Position numbers and translations under genes: made by a program. 64,000 bases of DNA from Luteibacter sp. dw_328 (GTDB lineage: Bacteria > Pseudomonadota > Gammaproteobacteria > Xanthomonadales > Rhodanobacteraceae), in assembly GCF_018449605.1 (NCBI RefSeq), contig NZ_JAAVUW010000005.1, positions 124,001 through 188,000 on the forward strand, given 5' to 3'. Of the stretch, positions 19,386-32,799 are shown in pieces (positions within the stretch are counted from its first letter, which is position 1; each line of letters starts with the position of its first letter). Under the pieces are notes generated by a model. The model did not search any database. It saw nothing but the letters and a program-made list of their open reading frames with translations, and had not been told where the DNA came from.

Positions 19386-19811
19386 TTAGTGCTTGAGGGT
19401 CTTGCGCATGCGCTCGAGGGCCTGCAGCTGGGCCAGGGCCTCGGCGAGCTTGGCCTGGGCCTCGGCGACGTCCAGCGTCTCGCCACGGTTGGAAAGGGCG
19501 GCTTCGGCCTCGCCCTTCGCCTTCAGGGCGGCGGCTTCGTCGAGATCGGCCGCGCGAACGGCCGTGTCGGCGAGGATCGTCACGACCTGCGGCTGCACCT
19601 CGAGGATGCCGCCGGAGACGTAGAACTGCTGGCGCTCACCGCCGGCAGCAACCACGTCCACGTGGCCCGGCTTGAGGCGGGTGATCAGCGGCGCGTGACG
19701 CGGCGCGATACCCAGCTCGCCGAGCTCACCGGTGGCGACCACGAGCGTGGCTTCGCCGGAGTAGATCTCGGCTTCGGCGCTGACAATGTCGACGCGAATG
19801 GTGTGGGTCAT
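19386..19811 (-). CDS. atpC: ATP synthase epsilon subunit
   Basis: The 141-residue central-stalk subunit of F1 has an N-terminal beta-barrel ([19 protein letters not shown], with [17 protein letters not shown]) and a C-terminal helical hairpin (about 88-141, RMRKTLKH end) that can inhibit ATP hydrolysis. It is the last gene of the operon, 40 bp after atpD, and is followed by the terminator at 19299-19329. Length is normal. Confidence 0.96.
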   Translation of the reverse strand: MTHTIRVDIVSAEAEIYSGEATLVVATGELGELGIAPRHAPLITRLKPGHVDVVAAGGERQQFYVSGGILEVQPQVVTILADTAVRAADLDEAAALKAKGEAEAALSNRGETLDVAEAQAKLAEALAQLQALERMRKTLKH

Positions 19812-19851
19812 GGGTTTGTCTTCCTAGGTAAGGAGTGGGGAAAGAAGGCGC

Positions 19852-22249
<2,398 letters not shown>

Positions 22250-22325
22250 GGCTTACTCGTCTGTAAAGGGTGACGCCAGGTGTTCCACGCGGCGGGCGAT
22301 GTCGCCCGCCGCGCGTGTCTCGCTA

Positions 22326-23876
<1,551 letters not shown>

Positions 23877-23898
23877 GGTTGCCTTCCCTTAATTCGTA

Positions 23899-24432
23899 TC
23901 AGTGCGTCAGCGCGCTGGCCAGCCGCTGCAGGCGGCCGCGCGCGGAACCGTCGATGACCTGCTCGCCGGTGTCGATGACGACACCACCAAGCAGCGCCGG
24001 ATCGACGTGCGTATCCAGTTCGATCTCGCGCCTGAAGCGACGCTTCAGCGAGGCGCGCAGCAGGTCCGCCTGCGCCGTATCGAGATCCAGTGCGCTCGTG
24101 ACCTTGACCTTCAGGGTCTGCTCCGACTCTCGCTTGTAGTCGTCGTAGAGCGCCGCGATTTCCGGCAACAGCACGAGACGGCCGTTTTCCGCCAGCTCGG
24201 CGAGAAAGTTCGCGAAGGGCGTATCGGTGGCCATGTCCTGCGGAAGGTGCAGTGCAACCAGTTGCGCCGGCAACACGCGCGGGTCGTTGGTCAGGCCGGC
24301 AACGCGCGGGTCCTCCGCGACGATGGCCGCGAAGCTCAGCGCATGGGACCAGCCGGCGAGCGAACCCGACGCATGCGCCACTTCGAAAGCGGCGCGTGCG
24401 TAGGGACGAGCGAGGGTGAGCGCCTGGGCCAT
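23899..24432 (-). CDS. atpH: ATP synthase delta subunit
   Basis: The 177-residue F1 peripheral-stalk subunit (OSCP family) joins alpha to the b subunits. Its N-terminal helical domain starts MAQALTLARPYARAAFEVA, and the C-terminal motif is DPALLGGVVIDTGEQVIDGSA. It starts 2 bp after the atpF stop, so the two are translationally coupled. Confidence 0.95.
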   Translation of the reverse strand: MAQALTLARPYARAAFEVAHASGSLAGWSHALSFAAIVAEDPRVAGLTNDPRVLPAQLVALHLPQDMATDTPFANFLAELAENGRLVLLPEIAALYDDYKRESEQTLKVKVTSALDLDTAQADLLRASLKRRFRREIELDTHVDPALLGGVVIDTGEQVIDGSARGRLQRLASALTH

Positions 24433-24434
24433 GA

Positions 24435-24905
24435 TCAGATCTCGGCGGCGAGTTGGTCGAGCAGCGCCCTGTGGGCCGCCGGATCGATTTCACGCTGCAC
24501 GATCTTCTCCGCGCCACGCACGGCGAGGGCGCCGACCTGTTCGCGAAGCTGTTCACGGGCACGCTGGGCCATCGAGGCGATCTCGTCCTGGGCCTGGGCC
24601 TTCAGACGGTTGATCTCACCGGTGGCTTCGGCGCGGGCCTTCTCGAGAAGCTGGTTGGCCTGCTGCTGGGCCTTGTCGATGATCTCGGTCGCCTGGAGGC
24701 GAGCCTGCTTGATCTCGACAGCGACCTTGGCGTCGGCATCCTTCAGCTCGGCACGAGCACGCTCGGCCGCGGCGAGCCCTTCGGCCACCTTCTTCTGGCG
24801 TTCTTCGATGGCACCGTTGAGCTGGGGCCAGATGAACTTGGTGGTGAACCAGACCAGGATCGCAAAAGAGATCATCTGGCCCAGGAAGGTCATGTTAATT
24901 TCCAT
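24435..24905 (-). CDS. atpF: ATP synthase subunit b
   Basis: The 156-residue peripheral-stalk subunit has one N-terminal membrane helix ([20 protein letters not shown]) followed by a long charged coiled coil rich in Ala/Glu/Lys (about 30-150). Length matches E. coli b (156). It sits between atpE and atpH in the canonical order. Confidence 0.95.
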   Translation of the reverse strand: MEINMTFLGQMISFAILVWFTTKFIWPQLNGAIEERQKKVAEGLAAAERARAELKDADAKVAVEIKQARLQATEIIDKAQQQANQLLEKARAEATGEINRLKAQAQDEIASMAQRAREQLREQVGALAVRGAEKIVQREIDPAAHRALLDQLAAEI

Positions 24906-24986
24906 GATCTCTCCAAAGACTCCGAACGCTGGGGTACTGACGGTCGCCGTGGCCTTGCGGCCACGGCGACGAAGACAAACGCTTGC

Positions 24987-25292
<306 letters not shown>

Positions 25293-25351
25293 TTAAAGGT
25301 TGGTGTGAAACGAAACAGAATGGATTGAACGTCTAACGTCGGTGCGGTGAG

Positions 25352-26194
<843 letters not shown>

Positions 26195-26560
26195 TCAACC
26201 CTTGAATCTGAATGCAAATACATTGACCGCGAAGGCCGCTACCAGTCCCGCTATCGCGGGCAAGGGTGGCAGCTTCCACTGAACCAGAATGAGCGCCAGT
26301 CCGCCGATGAGGACGATCCAGCGAAGGATCATGCCCACGAGAAAGCGAACGAACGTTGCTCCCGCACCTCCCAGCGCACTGAACGCCCGCGCAGCGAGCA
26401 GCGCGGTGGCGATAGCGACGATCAGGGCACCGGCAAAGGCAGCCAGACCGGCCGGACGCCCCTGCAGGAGAAATGCGAGCCCGGCAATGACGGCCACCAC
26501 CAGCTGCGCGAAAACGACGCGCATGGCGAGATGACGACCGGCTGCAAGACTGTTGAGCAA
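26195..26560 (-). CDS. atpI: ATP synthase subunit I
   Basis: The 121-residue protein has four hydrophobic segments and the AtpI pattern (FLLQGRPAGLAAFAGALIVA; VRFLVGMILRWIVLIGGL). AtpI proteins help assemble the c-ring and may carry Mg2+. It is the first gene of the operon, directly followed by atpB, with a good -10 box upstream. Confidence 0.88.
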   Translation of the reverse strand: MLNSLAAGRHLAMRVVFAQLVVAVIAGLAFLLQGRPAGLAAFAGALIVAIATALLAARAFSALGGAGATFVRFLVGMILRWIVLIGGLALILVQWKLPPLPAIAGLVAAFAVNVFAFRFKG

Positions 26561-26630
26561 CGCGAGGCTCCCGTGGTTTCGCTCGAAGGCGGCACCAGAT
26601 GGTTCAACGGGCCACGGTTTAATCTGGAAA

Positions 26631-26660
26631 AGTATACCAGTGCCGTAAACAGCGGGACAA
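26631..26660 (-). promoter_or_regulatory. Predicted sigma-70 promoter of the atp operon
   Basis: Read on the minus strand, TTGTCC (26655-26660) and TATACT (26631-26636) are 18 bp apart and ~70 bp upstream of atpI. The -10 box is one base from consensus. This is the only good match in the 169-bp gap before atpI. Confidence 0.6.
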
Positions 26661-26729
26661 GCGAAGAAAGGCCATAACCACCCGCCGGCGCGACATCCGT
26701 CGCGTCGTTGGCGAGGGAGCCGCGGTAGG

Positions 26730-27056
26730 TCAGGCCCGGGCGGGCTGACCTGCCAGTGCGCCGAGGGACGTGGCCGTCTCCACGGCTACATCGAATATGT
26801 CGCCGGCGGCGGACGCGGCGCGCTGTACACCTTCACGCTGCAGATCCCCACCGCGCGCCATCCACGCGCGCATCGCGCTCGCATCGGTCGCGGACATCGC
26901 GTCGGCCATCAGGCCGGTAGCTGCGCGAGCGTGACCCTCCAGGGCCTGGAGATGAAGATCGGCGACCCGCTCCATCCCACGCCAGGCAAGCGCCTGCGCG
27001 GCAGTAGCCTGTTCGACGAAACGGGCGAAATCGGCATAACCGCTTGCGTGAGACAT
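26730..27056 (-). CDS. Phasin-family protein
   Basis: The 108-residue helical, Ala-rich protein starts MSHASGYADFARFVEQATAAQ. It has the phasin-type pattern of an amphipathic helix with QALAWRGMERVADLHLQALE followed by an Ala/Met-rich helical part. Phasins coat polyhydroxyalkanoate granules, but Phasin_2-like proteins of this size also occur without PHA synthesis. No PHA synthase is in the window, so the role is open. The start at 27056 is chosen because the upstream frame lacks coding character. Confidence 0.65.
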   Translation of the reverse strand: MSHASGYADFARFVEQATAAQALAWRGMERVADLHLQALEGHARAATGLMADAMSATDASAMRAWMARGGDLQREGVQRAASAAGDIFDVAVETATSLGALAGQPARA

Positions 27057-27168
27057 CGATATGACCGTTGGGGAACGGGGAGGTGCCGGAGTGTAGACCC
27101 GTCTGCTGCAGCGCGGCAACAGCGAATTCCTGCGTAGGCAGCTTTTGCCTCTCGTACTGTTCCCGCGT

Positions 27169-27531
27169 TTACGCCATGTCGGCGGAAAACTCGGCGCCCG
27201 ACGTACATGTTTCATGGACCACGACTCGGGCCAGCCCGGGTACATCGACGCGAAGGCGCTCGAATATCCAGCGGGCGAGGTTCTCACTGGTGGGGTTATC
27301 GAGGCCTTCGATATCGTTGAGGTAGTGATGGTCGAGGCGATCGTAAAGCGGCTGGAAGCGTGCCTTCAGGTCGCCGAAATCCATGACCCAGCCGAAAACC
27401 GGGTCGATCGGACCGTCCACGTGCAGCTCTACGCGGAACGAATGCCCATGAAGTCGCGAGCATTTGTGCCCTTCGGGCACATTCGGCAGACGATGGGCCG
27501 CCTCGATGTTGAATGTCTTGAAGATGCGCAT
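27169..27531 (-). CDS. queD: 6-carboxytetrahydropterin synthase (QueD)
   Basis: The 120-residue PTPS/QueD enzyme converts dihydroneopterin triphosphate to 6-carboxytetrahydropterin in queuosine synthesis. Zinc ligands are visible as AAHRLP and CSRLHGHSF, with the catalytic cysteine just before the [11 protein letters not shown] and [11 protein letters not shown] supply the other catalytic residues. Length is typical. It is monocistronic and divergent from the LuxR-type gene (200 bp between starts). Confidence 0.93.
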   Translation of the reverse strand: MRIFKTFNIEAAHRLPNVPEGHKCSRLHGHSFRVELHVDGPIDPVFGWVMDFGDLKARFQPLYDRLDHHYLNDIEGLDNPTSENLARWIFERLRVDVPGLARVVVHETCTSGAEFSADMA

Positions 27532-27731
27532 GGGAGCCGGATCGAAGGAGTGACCGCCTATTGTAACGGACAGTTACGTAAACGATTTCCGTCAATGAGC
27601 CCTTCACGACCGGGTTCGCAGTTTTGCTTATGACGGGCGTGATCCTGCCGCTTTCATGGGATAACCATGGACCAGGTAACGACAAACGCGGAGCCGGGGG
27701 GCTTCGCCAACCACAGCAACCGGGAGGCTTC

Positions 27732-28349
27732 ATGAGCCTTGGACGTGGTTCGCCGGACAGCACGCTTCTTTGCGGGCTGGCCGAGGAAGTGCTCGCCGCC
27801 CTGCCCTGGCCCTGCGCGGTCTGGCAGCGTGACAGCGGGCGCGTGGTCATGGTCAACGGGGCCTTCCTCAGCGAGTTCGGCATCGGCCGCGGGCGCGCCG
27901 GGCCGGCGTGGATCGACAGCCACCTGGAACCGAGTGGTGACGCTGGCGAAGTGATCTTTCGTGACCGGCACGCTCCTGCCCGGCGCTTCCGCATGACGCG
28001 GCAGGCCATCGACGCACAGTCCGGCGCCTTCGAGGCTGTGTTCCTGATGCCCCTTCCCGAGGACGAGCCGGCCATTGACGAGCCAGCGTCAAACTCCGTG
28101 GCCTCATTGCGACCCGACGTCGGACTCACCCGCCGCGAGTCCCAGGTTCTCGACGGCATCATGCAGGGCAAGCTCAACAAGGTTATCGCCGGCGAGCTCA
28201 ATATCAGTCCGAAGACCGTCGAACTGCATCGGGCCAACCTCATGGCCAAGTTGCGGGTGCATAACGTGATCGAACTGGCTCGGGCGGTCCTGGATAATCC
28301 GCCCCGTGTCGAGGACGTGACCGAGGCCCACACCCTTCCGGCCGCATGA
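27732..28349 (+). CDS. PAS-like/LuxR-type transcriptional regulator
   Basis: The 205-residue regulator has an N-terminal sensor-like region (about 10-115) that reads as a PAS fold (WPCAVWQRDSGRVVMVNGAFL). The C-terminal LuxR/FixJ helix-turn-helix is LTRRESQVLDGIMQG with SPKTVELHRANLMAKL. There is no phospho-acceptor Asp receiver domain, so activation is not by classic phosphorylation. The start at 27732 is preceded by CGGGAGG. It is followed by a strong terminator. The target is unknown. Confidence 0.82.
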   Translation: MSLGRGSPDSTLLCGLAEEVLAALPWPCAVWQRDSGRVVMVNGAFLSEFGIGRGRAGPAWIDSHLEPSGDAGEVIFRDRHAPARRFRMTRQAIDAQSGAFEAVFLMPLPEDEPAIDEPASNSVASLRPDVGLTRRESQVLDGIMQGKLNKVIAGELNISPKTVELHRANLMAKLRVHNVIELARAVLDNPPRVEDVTEAHTLPAA

Positions 28350-28373
28350 CCCGTGACGGCGGGCAAGAAAAAA

Positions 28374-28404
28374 GCCGCGCCCAGGGGGCGCGGCCTTCTT
28401 TTTC
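28374..28404. terminator. Bidirectional terminator between the LuxR-type gene and tRNA-Met
   Basis: The 9-bp stem GCCGCGCCC / GGGCGCGGC is flanked by A-run and T-run on either side. Read forward it is followed by CTTCTTTTTCTT; read on the minus strand by six T. It serves the regulator gene on plus and the tRNA gene on minus. Confidence 0.88.
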
Positions 28405-28407
28405 TTC

Positions 28408-28484
28408 TGGTGGCTAGAGGCGGGCTCGAACCGCCGACCTCAGCATTATGAGTGCCGCGCTCTGACCAGCTGAGCTACCTAGCC
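28408..28484 (-). tRNA. tRNA-Met (CAT), elongator type
   Basis: A 77-nt cloverleaf with an encoded CCA is read on the minus strand. It starts GGCTAGGTAGCTCAG, has the anticodon loop CTCATAA (CAT) and the T-loop TTCGAGC, and ends CTAGCCACCA. The acceptor start and anticodon-loop context closely follow E. coli elongator tRNA-Met rather than the initiator, which begins CGC and has a three-G:C anticodon stem. Confidence 0.93.
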
Positions 28485-28653
28485 GTGGAACCTGGTCGTT
28501 CGCGAGACGGGCTCACGAAGGCCGGGCAGTTTAATCGGCGCGGGCCTTCCGTTCAAGTGGCGCCTTGTACACGCTTCTCGCGGTGTGGTTGAATCGGCCG
28601 TATCGCGTGAATCCGGCCACCGCCGGCTGGCGCGGCACGTTCGCGGAGGGCGG

Positions 28654-29196
28654 ATGATCGACGCTGATGGCTATCGACCGAATGTGGGGATCGTTCTCCT
28701 CAACGGGGACGGCCGCCTGTTCTGGGCGCGCCGGGTGAATCGTGACGGCTGGCAGTTCCCCCAGGGAGGCATGCGCAGCGACGAAACGCCGTTGGAGGCG
28801 ATGTACCGCGAGCTGGAAGAAGAAACCGGTCTGCATGCCCACCATGTCGAAGTCCTGGCCGAAACCCGCGGCTGGCTGAAATACCGGCTGCCCAGCCGCT
28901 TTGTCCGCCATCACCAGCGGCCGACCTGCATTGGCCAGAAGCAGGTGTGGTTCCTGCTGCGGCTGACTGGCAGCGAGGACGCCCTGAAGCTCGACGCCTG
29001 CGACAAGCCCGAGTTCGACCTATGGCGATGGGTGGATTTCTGGTACCCGGCCAACCATGTCGTGAACTTCAAGCGGCAGGTTTACGAACGGGCCCTGCGC
29101 CAGTTCGCGCCCACCGTGGAAGTCACCTGCTCGGTCACGGTGGGCACCTGCCCCCAGGAAGCCGAGGCGCTGCGACTGGCCCGCGGCGGCGAATAA
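28654..29196 (+). CDS. rppH: RNA pyrophosphohydrolase
   Basis: The 180-residue Nudix hydrolase removes pyrophosphate from 5'-triphosphate mRNA ends, starting decay. It starts [17 protein letters not shown] with GGAGGG upstream. The Nudix box is [20 protein letters not shown] (G-x5-E-x7-R-E-U-x-E-E pattern). WQFPQGG and the C-terminal [21 protein letters not shown] match RppH. The first in-frame ATG upstream is not used because it has no family match. Confidence 0.94.
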   Translation: MIDADGYRPNVGIVLLNGDGRLFWARRVNRDGWQFPQGGMRSDETPLEAMYRELEEETGLHAHHVEVLAETRGWLKYRLPSRFVRHHQRPTCIGQKQVWFLLRLTGSEDALKLDACDKPEFDLWRWVDFWYPANHVVNFKRQVYERALRQFAPTVEVTCSVTVGTCPQEAEALRLARGGE

Positions 29197-29231
29197 CGTC
29201 CGGACATCCGCCGGTCTTCACAACTGTGTAG

Positions 29232-29263
29232 TTGACAATCGTTCGCATTCGTATTCGAATGCG
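29232..29263 (+). promoter_or_regulatory. Promoter and Fur-like site of bfd
   Basis: TTGACA (29232-29237) and TCGAAT (29255-29260) are 17 bp apart. Overlapping them, 29234-29252 matches the 19-bp Fur consensus at about 11 positions. A perfect 8+4+8 palindrome (CGCATTCG / CGAATGCG, 29244-29263) ends 5 bp before the start codon. The layout suggests iron-dependent repression, as usual for bfd. Confidence 0.5.
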
Positions 29264-29268
29264 CACCC

Positions 29269-29472
29269 ATGTACATCTGTATGTGCAACGCCGTCACCGA
29301 TCACGCCATCCGCCGCGCCGCGGCCGAGGGCGTGGAATCGTTCGCCCAGCTTCAGGCCCGCACCGGCTGCTCGGATTGCTGCGGAGCCTGCGAACCGGAA
29401 GCCCGCCAGTGCCTGCGCGAGGCCGTCGAACAGACGCGGTCGGTTCTGACCTTCCTGCCGACTCCTGCCTGA
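29269..29472 (+). CDS. bfd: Bacterioferritin-associated ferredoxin
   Basis: The 67-residue [2Fe-2S] BFD domain has ligands Cys4, Cys6, Cys38 and Cys41 (CMC ... CCGAC), matching E. coli Bfd positions exactly. Bfd donates electrons to haem of bacterioferritin to release stored iron. bfr follows 105 bp downstream in the same direction. The upstream Fur-like site is consistent with iron control. Confidence 0.92.
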   Translation: MYICMCNAVTDHAIRRAAAEGVESFAQLQARTGCSDCCGACEPEARQCLREAVEQTRSVLTFLPTPA

Positions 29473-29577
29473 GCGCTTTCGTAGCGTATTCGCGGACGCG
29501 AACCGTCTTCATTCTCGTTTCGTCACGCCCTTTCGCGGCGACGTATAGTCGAGGCTGAACACTCAGGGAGACCCCTC

Positions 29578-30057
29578 ATGAAGGGCGACGCAAAGGTCAT
29601 CGAATTCCTCAACAAGGTGCTCTACAACGAGCTCGCCGCGATCAACCAGTACTTCCTGCATTACAGGATGTTCAAGGACTGGGGCTACAACGAACTCGCC
29701 AAGCACGAGTACGAAGAGTCGATCGAGGAGATGAAGCATGCGGACAAACTGATCGAGCGGATCCTCTTCCTCGACGGCCTGCCGAACCTTCAGCACCTGG
29801 GCAAGCTGCGCATCGGCGAAAACGTGGTTGAGGCCCTCCAGGGCGACCTCGACCTCGAGATGATCGCGACCAAGGATCTGCGCGAAGCCATTGCCTACAG
29901 CGAAGGCATCCACGATTTCGTCAGCCGCGACCTGTTCAAGTTCATCCTTGGTCAGGAAGAAGAGCACATCGACTGGCTCGAGACGCAGTTCAGCCTTATC
30001 TCGGACATCGGTCCCGAGCGCTACATGCTGAGCAAGGTCGGGAAGCTGTCGGACTGA
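29578..30057 (+). CDS. bfr: Bacterioferritin
   Basis: The 159-residue ferritin-like protein stores iron in a 24-mer. It has ferroxidase ligands Glu18, Glu51 and His54 in LYNELAAI and [11 protein letters not shown], a second Glu/His set in GQEEEHIDW, and the haem-binding Met52. Length matches E. coli Bfr (158). It is followed by a terminator and preceded by bfd. Confidence 0.96.
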   Translation: MKGDAKVIEFLNKVLYNELAAINQYFLHYRMFKDWGYNELAKHEYEESIEEMKHADKLIERILFLDGLPNLQHLGKLRIGENVVEALQGDLDLEMIATKDLREAIAYSEGIHDFVSRDLFKFILGQEEEHIDWLETQFSLISDIGPERYMLSKVGKLSD

Positions 30058-30080
30058 GCGCCGCCTGATCGATCCTAGAA

Positions 30081-30104
30081 AAGCCGCCGTGAGGCGGCTT
30101 TTTT
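30081..30104 (+). terminator. bfr terminator
   Basis: The 8-bp stem AAGCCGCC / GGCGGCTT with a GTGA loop is followed by TTTT. It starts 23 bp after the bfr stop. Confidence 0.88.
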
Positions 30105-30181
30105 GTGAGCGGGTCGGTTGACCCTGAAGGGAGGGGCGGGCTATACCATCCGGCCTTCACGCCTTCTCCACGGAATCGTCC

Positions 30182-30925
30182 ATGGCCCCCAGGCATCCGC
30201 CGCGATTCGTCGTGCGCACCCTCGCCGACACCGTTCGTGAGGGCCGCAAGCGCGTCATGCTGCTTGGCGGCTGGGCGGCCAGCCTGGTCGTCGTCGGGTT
30301 GCTCGCCTGGATGCTGGGTGGCCACGCCCCCGCGGCGGTGGCGAACCGGAGCGGTACCCGCGCCCTGGGCGCCGAGAACGAGGATCTGCGCCAGCAGGTC
30401 GCGAACCTGCAGCGCGCAGGCCAGGTCGCCGGCATTGCCGCGAAAGAGCTGAAGCGAAACCTGGCCGAGCGCGACGAAGAAATCAGCGGGCTGCGCACAG
30501 ACCTCGCGTTTTACTCGCGCCTTGTCGGCGGAAACGGCCAACGCGATGGCCTGAAGGTCCAGGGGGCCCGGACCGAGCCGGTGAAGGGTTCGCCCAATGG
30601 CTGGAACCTCGTGATCACCCTGACCCAGAACGCGCGGCGTGGCGACGTGCTCAAAGGCAGCCTGACCCTGGCCGTGGAAGGTATCCAGGGCAACAAGGTC
30701 GCGACGCTCGAAGGCGCGACCTTAGGTCAGGCCACGTCCTCCCAGAGCCTTGCGTTCTCCTTCAAGTATTTCCAGCAGATCCAGGGGAGCTTCACCCTGC
30801 CGGCCGGGTTCAAGCCGACACGCCTGCGCATCGTCGCCAGCGCCGAAGGCGAGGAGCCGGTCACCAGTACGATTCCCTGGGAAGATGCCACCCGAAACGA
30901 TGAGGTCAACCATGTTCAGCAGTAA
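30182..30925 (+). CDS. DUF6776-type membrane-anchored protein
   Basis: The 247-residue protein has one N-terminal membrane helix (MLLGGWAASLVVVGLLAWML, about 26-45) and then a coiled coil (about 60-108, NEDLRQQVANLQR and ELKRNLAERDEEISGL). A beta-rich C-terminal domain (about 110-240) follows. It matches the uncharacterised DUF6776 layout. It overlaps the start of the bactofilin gene by 14 bp, so the two are translationally coupled and may work together at the inner membrane. Confidence 0.75.
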   Translation: MAPRHPPRFVVRTLADTVREGRKRVMLLGGWAASLVVVGLLAWMLGGHAPAAVANRSGTRALGAENEDLRQQVANLQRAGQVAGIAAKELKRNLAERDEEISGLRTDLAFYSRLVGGNGQRDGLKVQGARTEPVKGSPNGWNLVITLTQNARRGDVLKGSLTLAVEGIQGNKVATLEGATLGQATSSQSLAFSFKYFQQIQGSFTLPAGFKPTRLRIVASAEGEEPVTSTIPWEDATRNDEVNHVQQ

Positions 30926-31346
30926 CCGGAAGAACCAGGCTCCCTCGGTCGGTGCCCCCGCCACCAGCCTGATCGCACGCGGCGTCACCATTCGCGGCGA
31001 CGTGCAATTCAGCGGCACCCTGCACCTGGACGGCGTGGTGGAAGGGTCGGTGCACGCGGATCCTGGTGGCGACGGCGTACTCACCATCAGTGAGACGGGA
31101 CGGGTTATCGGTCGCATCGAGGTACCGCACGCCGTGATCAACGGCGGCGTGACGGGCGATATCGAGGTGTCGGAGCGCCTGGAACTGGCCCCGCTGGCCC
31201 GGATCGATGGCGACGTTCAATACCAGGTGCTGGAAATGACCGCCGGCGCCCAGGTCAACGGCAAAATGATCCATCGCGCCCCGGCCACGGTCCGGCAGCT
31301 GGCCCAGGCCGCCATCGAGGCGGCCCCGGTGCCCGCCGAGGCTTGA
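30912..31346 (+). CDS. Bactofilin
   Basis: The 144-residue polymer-forming cytoskeletal protein has a central beta-helix (about 18-115) of glycine/hydrophobic repeats ([40 protein letters not shown]). It has short disordered ends and no signal peptide. Bactofilins build membrane-bound filaments that place cell-wall enzymes. It starts inside the DUF6776 gene; erpA follows 22 bp later. Confidence 0.9.
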   Translation: MFSSNRKNQAPSVGAPATSLIARGVTIRGDVQFSGTLHLDGVVEGSVHADPGGDGVLTISETGRVIGRIEVPHAVINGGVTGDIEVSERLELAPLARIDGDVQYQVLEMTAGAQVNGKMIHRAPATVRQLAQAAIEAAPVPAEA

Positions 31347-31368
31347 CCTGCCGCCGAACGGCGCCATT

Positions 31369-31755
31369 ATGGGTGGCATGAACAACCCCTTCCCCATGGC
31401 GCCGTCCCCGGACTACCGGTCCGCTGGTGCGCCTCTGATCTTCACCGAGGCCGCTGCCCGCAAGGTGCACCAGCTGATCGAGGAAGAAGGCAATCCCGGC
31501 CTCAAGCTGCGCGTGTACATCAGCGGCGGCGGTTGCTCGGGCTTCCAATACGGCTTCACCTTCGACGAAGACCAGGCCGAAGACGACCTCGCGGTCTCGC
31601 GCGAAGGTGTGACGCTCGTCGTCGATCCCCTGTCGCTGCAGTACCTCACGGGCGCGGAGATCGATTACGCGGAGTCCTTCAGCGGCTCCCAGTTCGTCAT
31701 CCGCAATCCGAATGCGAAGACGACCTGCGGTTGCGGCTCGTCATTCAGCGCATGA
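31369..31755 (+). CDS. erpA: Iron-sulfur cluster insertion protein ErpA
   Basis: The 128-residue A-type carrier has the three conserved cysteines: one in [12 protein letters not shown] and two in the C-terminal TTCGCGSSF. ErpA passes [4Fe-4S]/[2Fe-2S] clusters to target enzymes such as IspG. The N-terminus has several Met codons (residues 1, 4, 10), so the exact start is uncertain. It lies beside the iron genes bfd-bfr but in a separate transcription unit. Confidence 0.92.
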   Translation: MGGMNNPFPMAPSPDYRSAGAPLIFTEAAARKVHQLIEEEGNPGLKLRVYISGGGCSGFQYGFTFDEDQAEDDLAVSREGVTLVVDPLSLQYLTGAEIDYAESFSGSQFVIRNPNAKTTCGCGSSFSA

Positions 31756-31768
31756 GCGGCTGCACGGC

Positions 31769-32758
31769 GTGACGATCGAGCAGGAGCGTGACCGGGCCGT
31801 GGCCGTGCGCGCTCGCGAGAACGTCTTCGCGGGCATCGACATCGACCGCATGGCGGAGCGGCGTGACGATCGACTCTGGGTCGAGGAACTCGAACGCAAC
31901 GCGAGCAGCCGCTTCCTTGTCCTCGACAGCGATGGCCAGGCCTTCGCGTGCCGCGACGACGATGCGCCGCGATGGATGGCACCCGCCGTGCGCAGCGAGC
32001 GTTTCGGCGATATTCCCGCCACGTTTCTCGGACTTTCCGCGGACATCGCATGGTTCGCGCTCGTCGTGGACGAAGCGCAGGCCGAGATCTTCACGACGCT
32101 GACCGGCTCGCGCCGCGTGTCGCTGCGCGAGGCGGGCCTCGTGTTCTCCGCGTTCGACGCGGGCCTGTTCGCCTTCGCCAAGGGCATCACCCATTGGCAG
32201 CGCCAAACCCGGTTCTGCAGCCAGTGCGGTGCGCCGACCCTCGTGGTCGCTGCCGGCCATCGCGTGCAATGCACGAATCCCGATGGCGCTCACATGCATT
32301 TCCCGCGTACCGACGCCGCGATCATCGTGATCGTCGAAGACGGTGATCGCTGCCTGCTCGGTCGCCAGCGCGGATGGCCCGCCGGACGCTATTCCACGCT
32401 GGCGGGCTTCATCGAACCGGGCGAGTCGCTGGAAGACGCCGTGCGACGCGAAGTGCGCGAAGAGTCCGGCATCGAAGTGCTGCATGCGACCTACCACTCA
32501 TCACAGCCCTGGCCGCTGCCAGCGTCCTTGATGGTCGGCTTCACCGCGACCGCGAAGACGCGCGAGATCCACCTGCGCGACGACGAACTCGAAGACGCAC
32601 GCTGGTTCTCCGTGGACGATATCGTGACCGGCATGGCCACGGGCGCGCTCGGCGTACCGCCGCCGCTTTCCGTGTCCTACCGACTGATCGAGCACTGGCT
32701 TGGCCTGCGCGGCATCAGCCTCGATGAACTCATCGCGAGTGCGCCGCCCCGGGGCTGA
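31769..32758 (+). CDS. nudC: NAD+ diphosphatase / NADH pyrophosphatase
   Basis: The ~329-residue Nudix enzyme hydrolyses NAD(H) and removes NAD caps from RNA. It has an N-terminal domain (NVFAGIDIDR motif), a zinc-ribbon part (FCSQCGAP ... VQCTNPDGAHMHFPR) and a Nudix box GFIEPGESLEDAVRREVREE. The SQPWPLPASLMVGF motif is the NudC hallmark (SQPWPFPxS). Only three of the four usual zinc cysteines are seen. A GTG start at 31769, 13 bp after erpA, gives the family length; upstream initiation cannot be excluded. Confidence 0.88.
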   Translation: MTIEQERDRAVAVRARENVFAGIDIDRMAERRDDRLWVEELERNASSRFLVLDSDGQAFACRDDDAPRWMAPAVRSERFGDIPATFLGLSADIAWFALVVDEAQAEIFTTLTGSRRVSLREAGLVFSAFDAGLFAFAKGITHWQRQTRFCSQCGAPTLVVAAGHRVQCTNPDGAHMHFPRTDAAIIVIVEDGDRCLLGRQRGWPAGRYSTLAGFIEPGESLEDAVRREVREESGIEVLHATYHSSQPWPLPASLMVGFTATAKTREIHLRDDELEDARWFSVDDIVTGMATGALGVPPPLSVSYRLIEHWLGLRGISLDELIASAPPRG

Positions 32759-32799
32759 TCCCCTACAATCGGGGCATCGACCAGCGGATCGCGCTCGCC

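Noticed and set aside
28654-28700. Alternative upstream starts for rppH
   Set aside because: Only the ATG at 28654 has a strong Shine-Dalgarno and begins the conserved [12 protein letters not shown] sequence.
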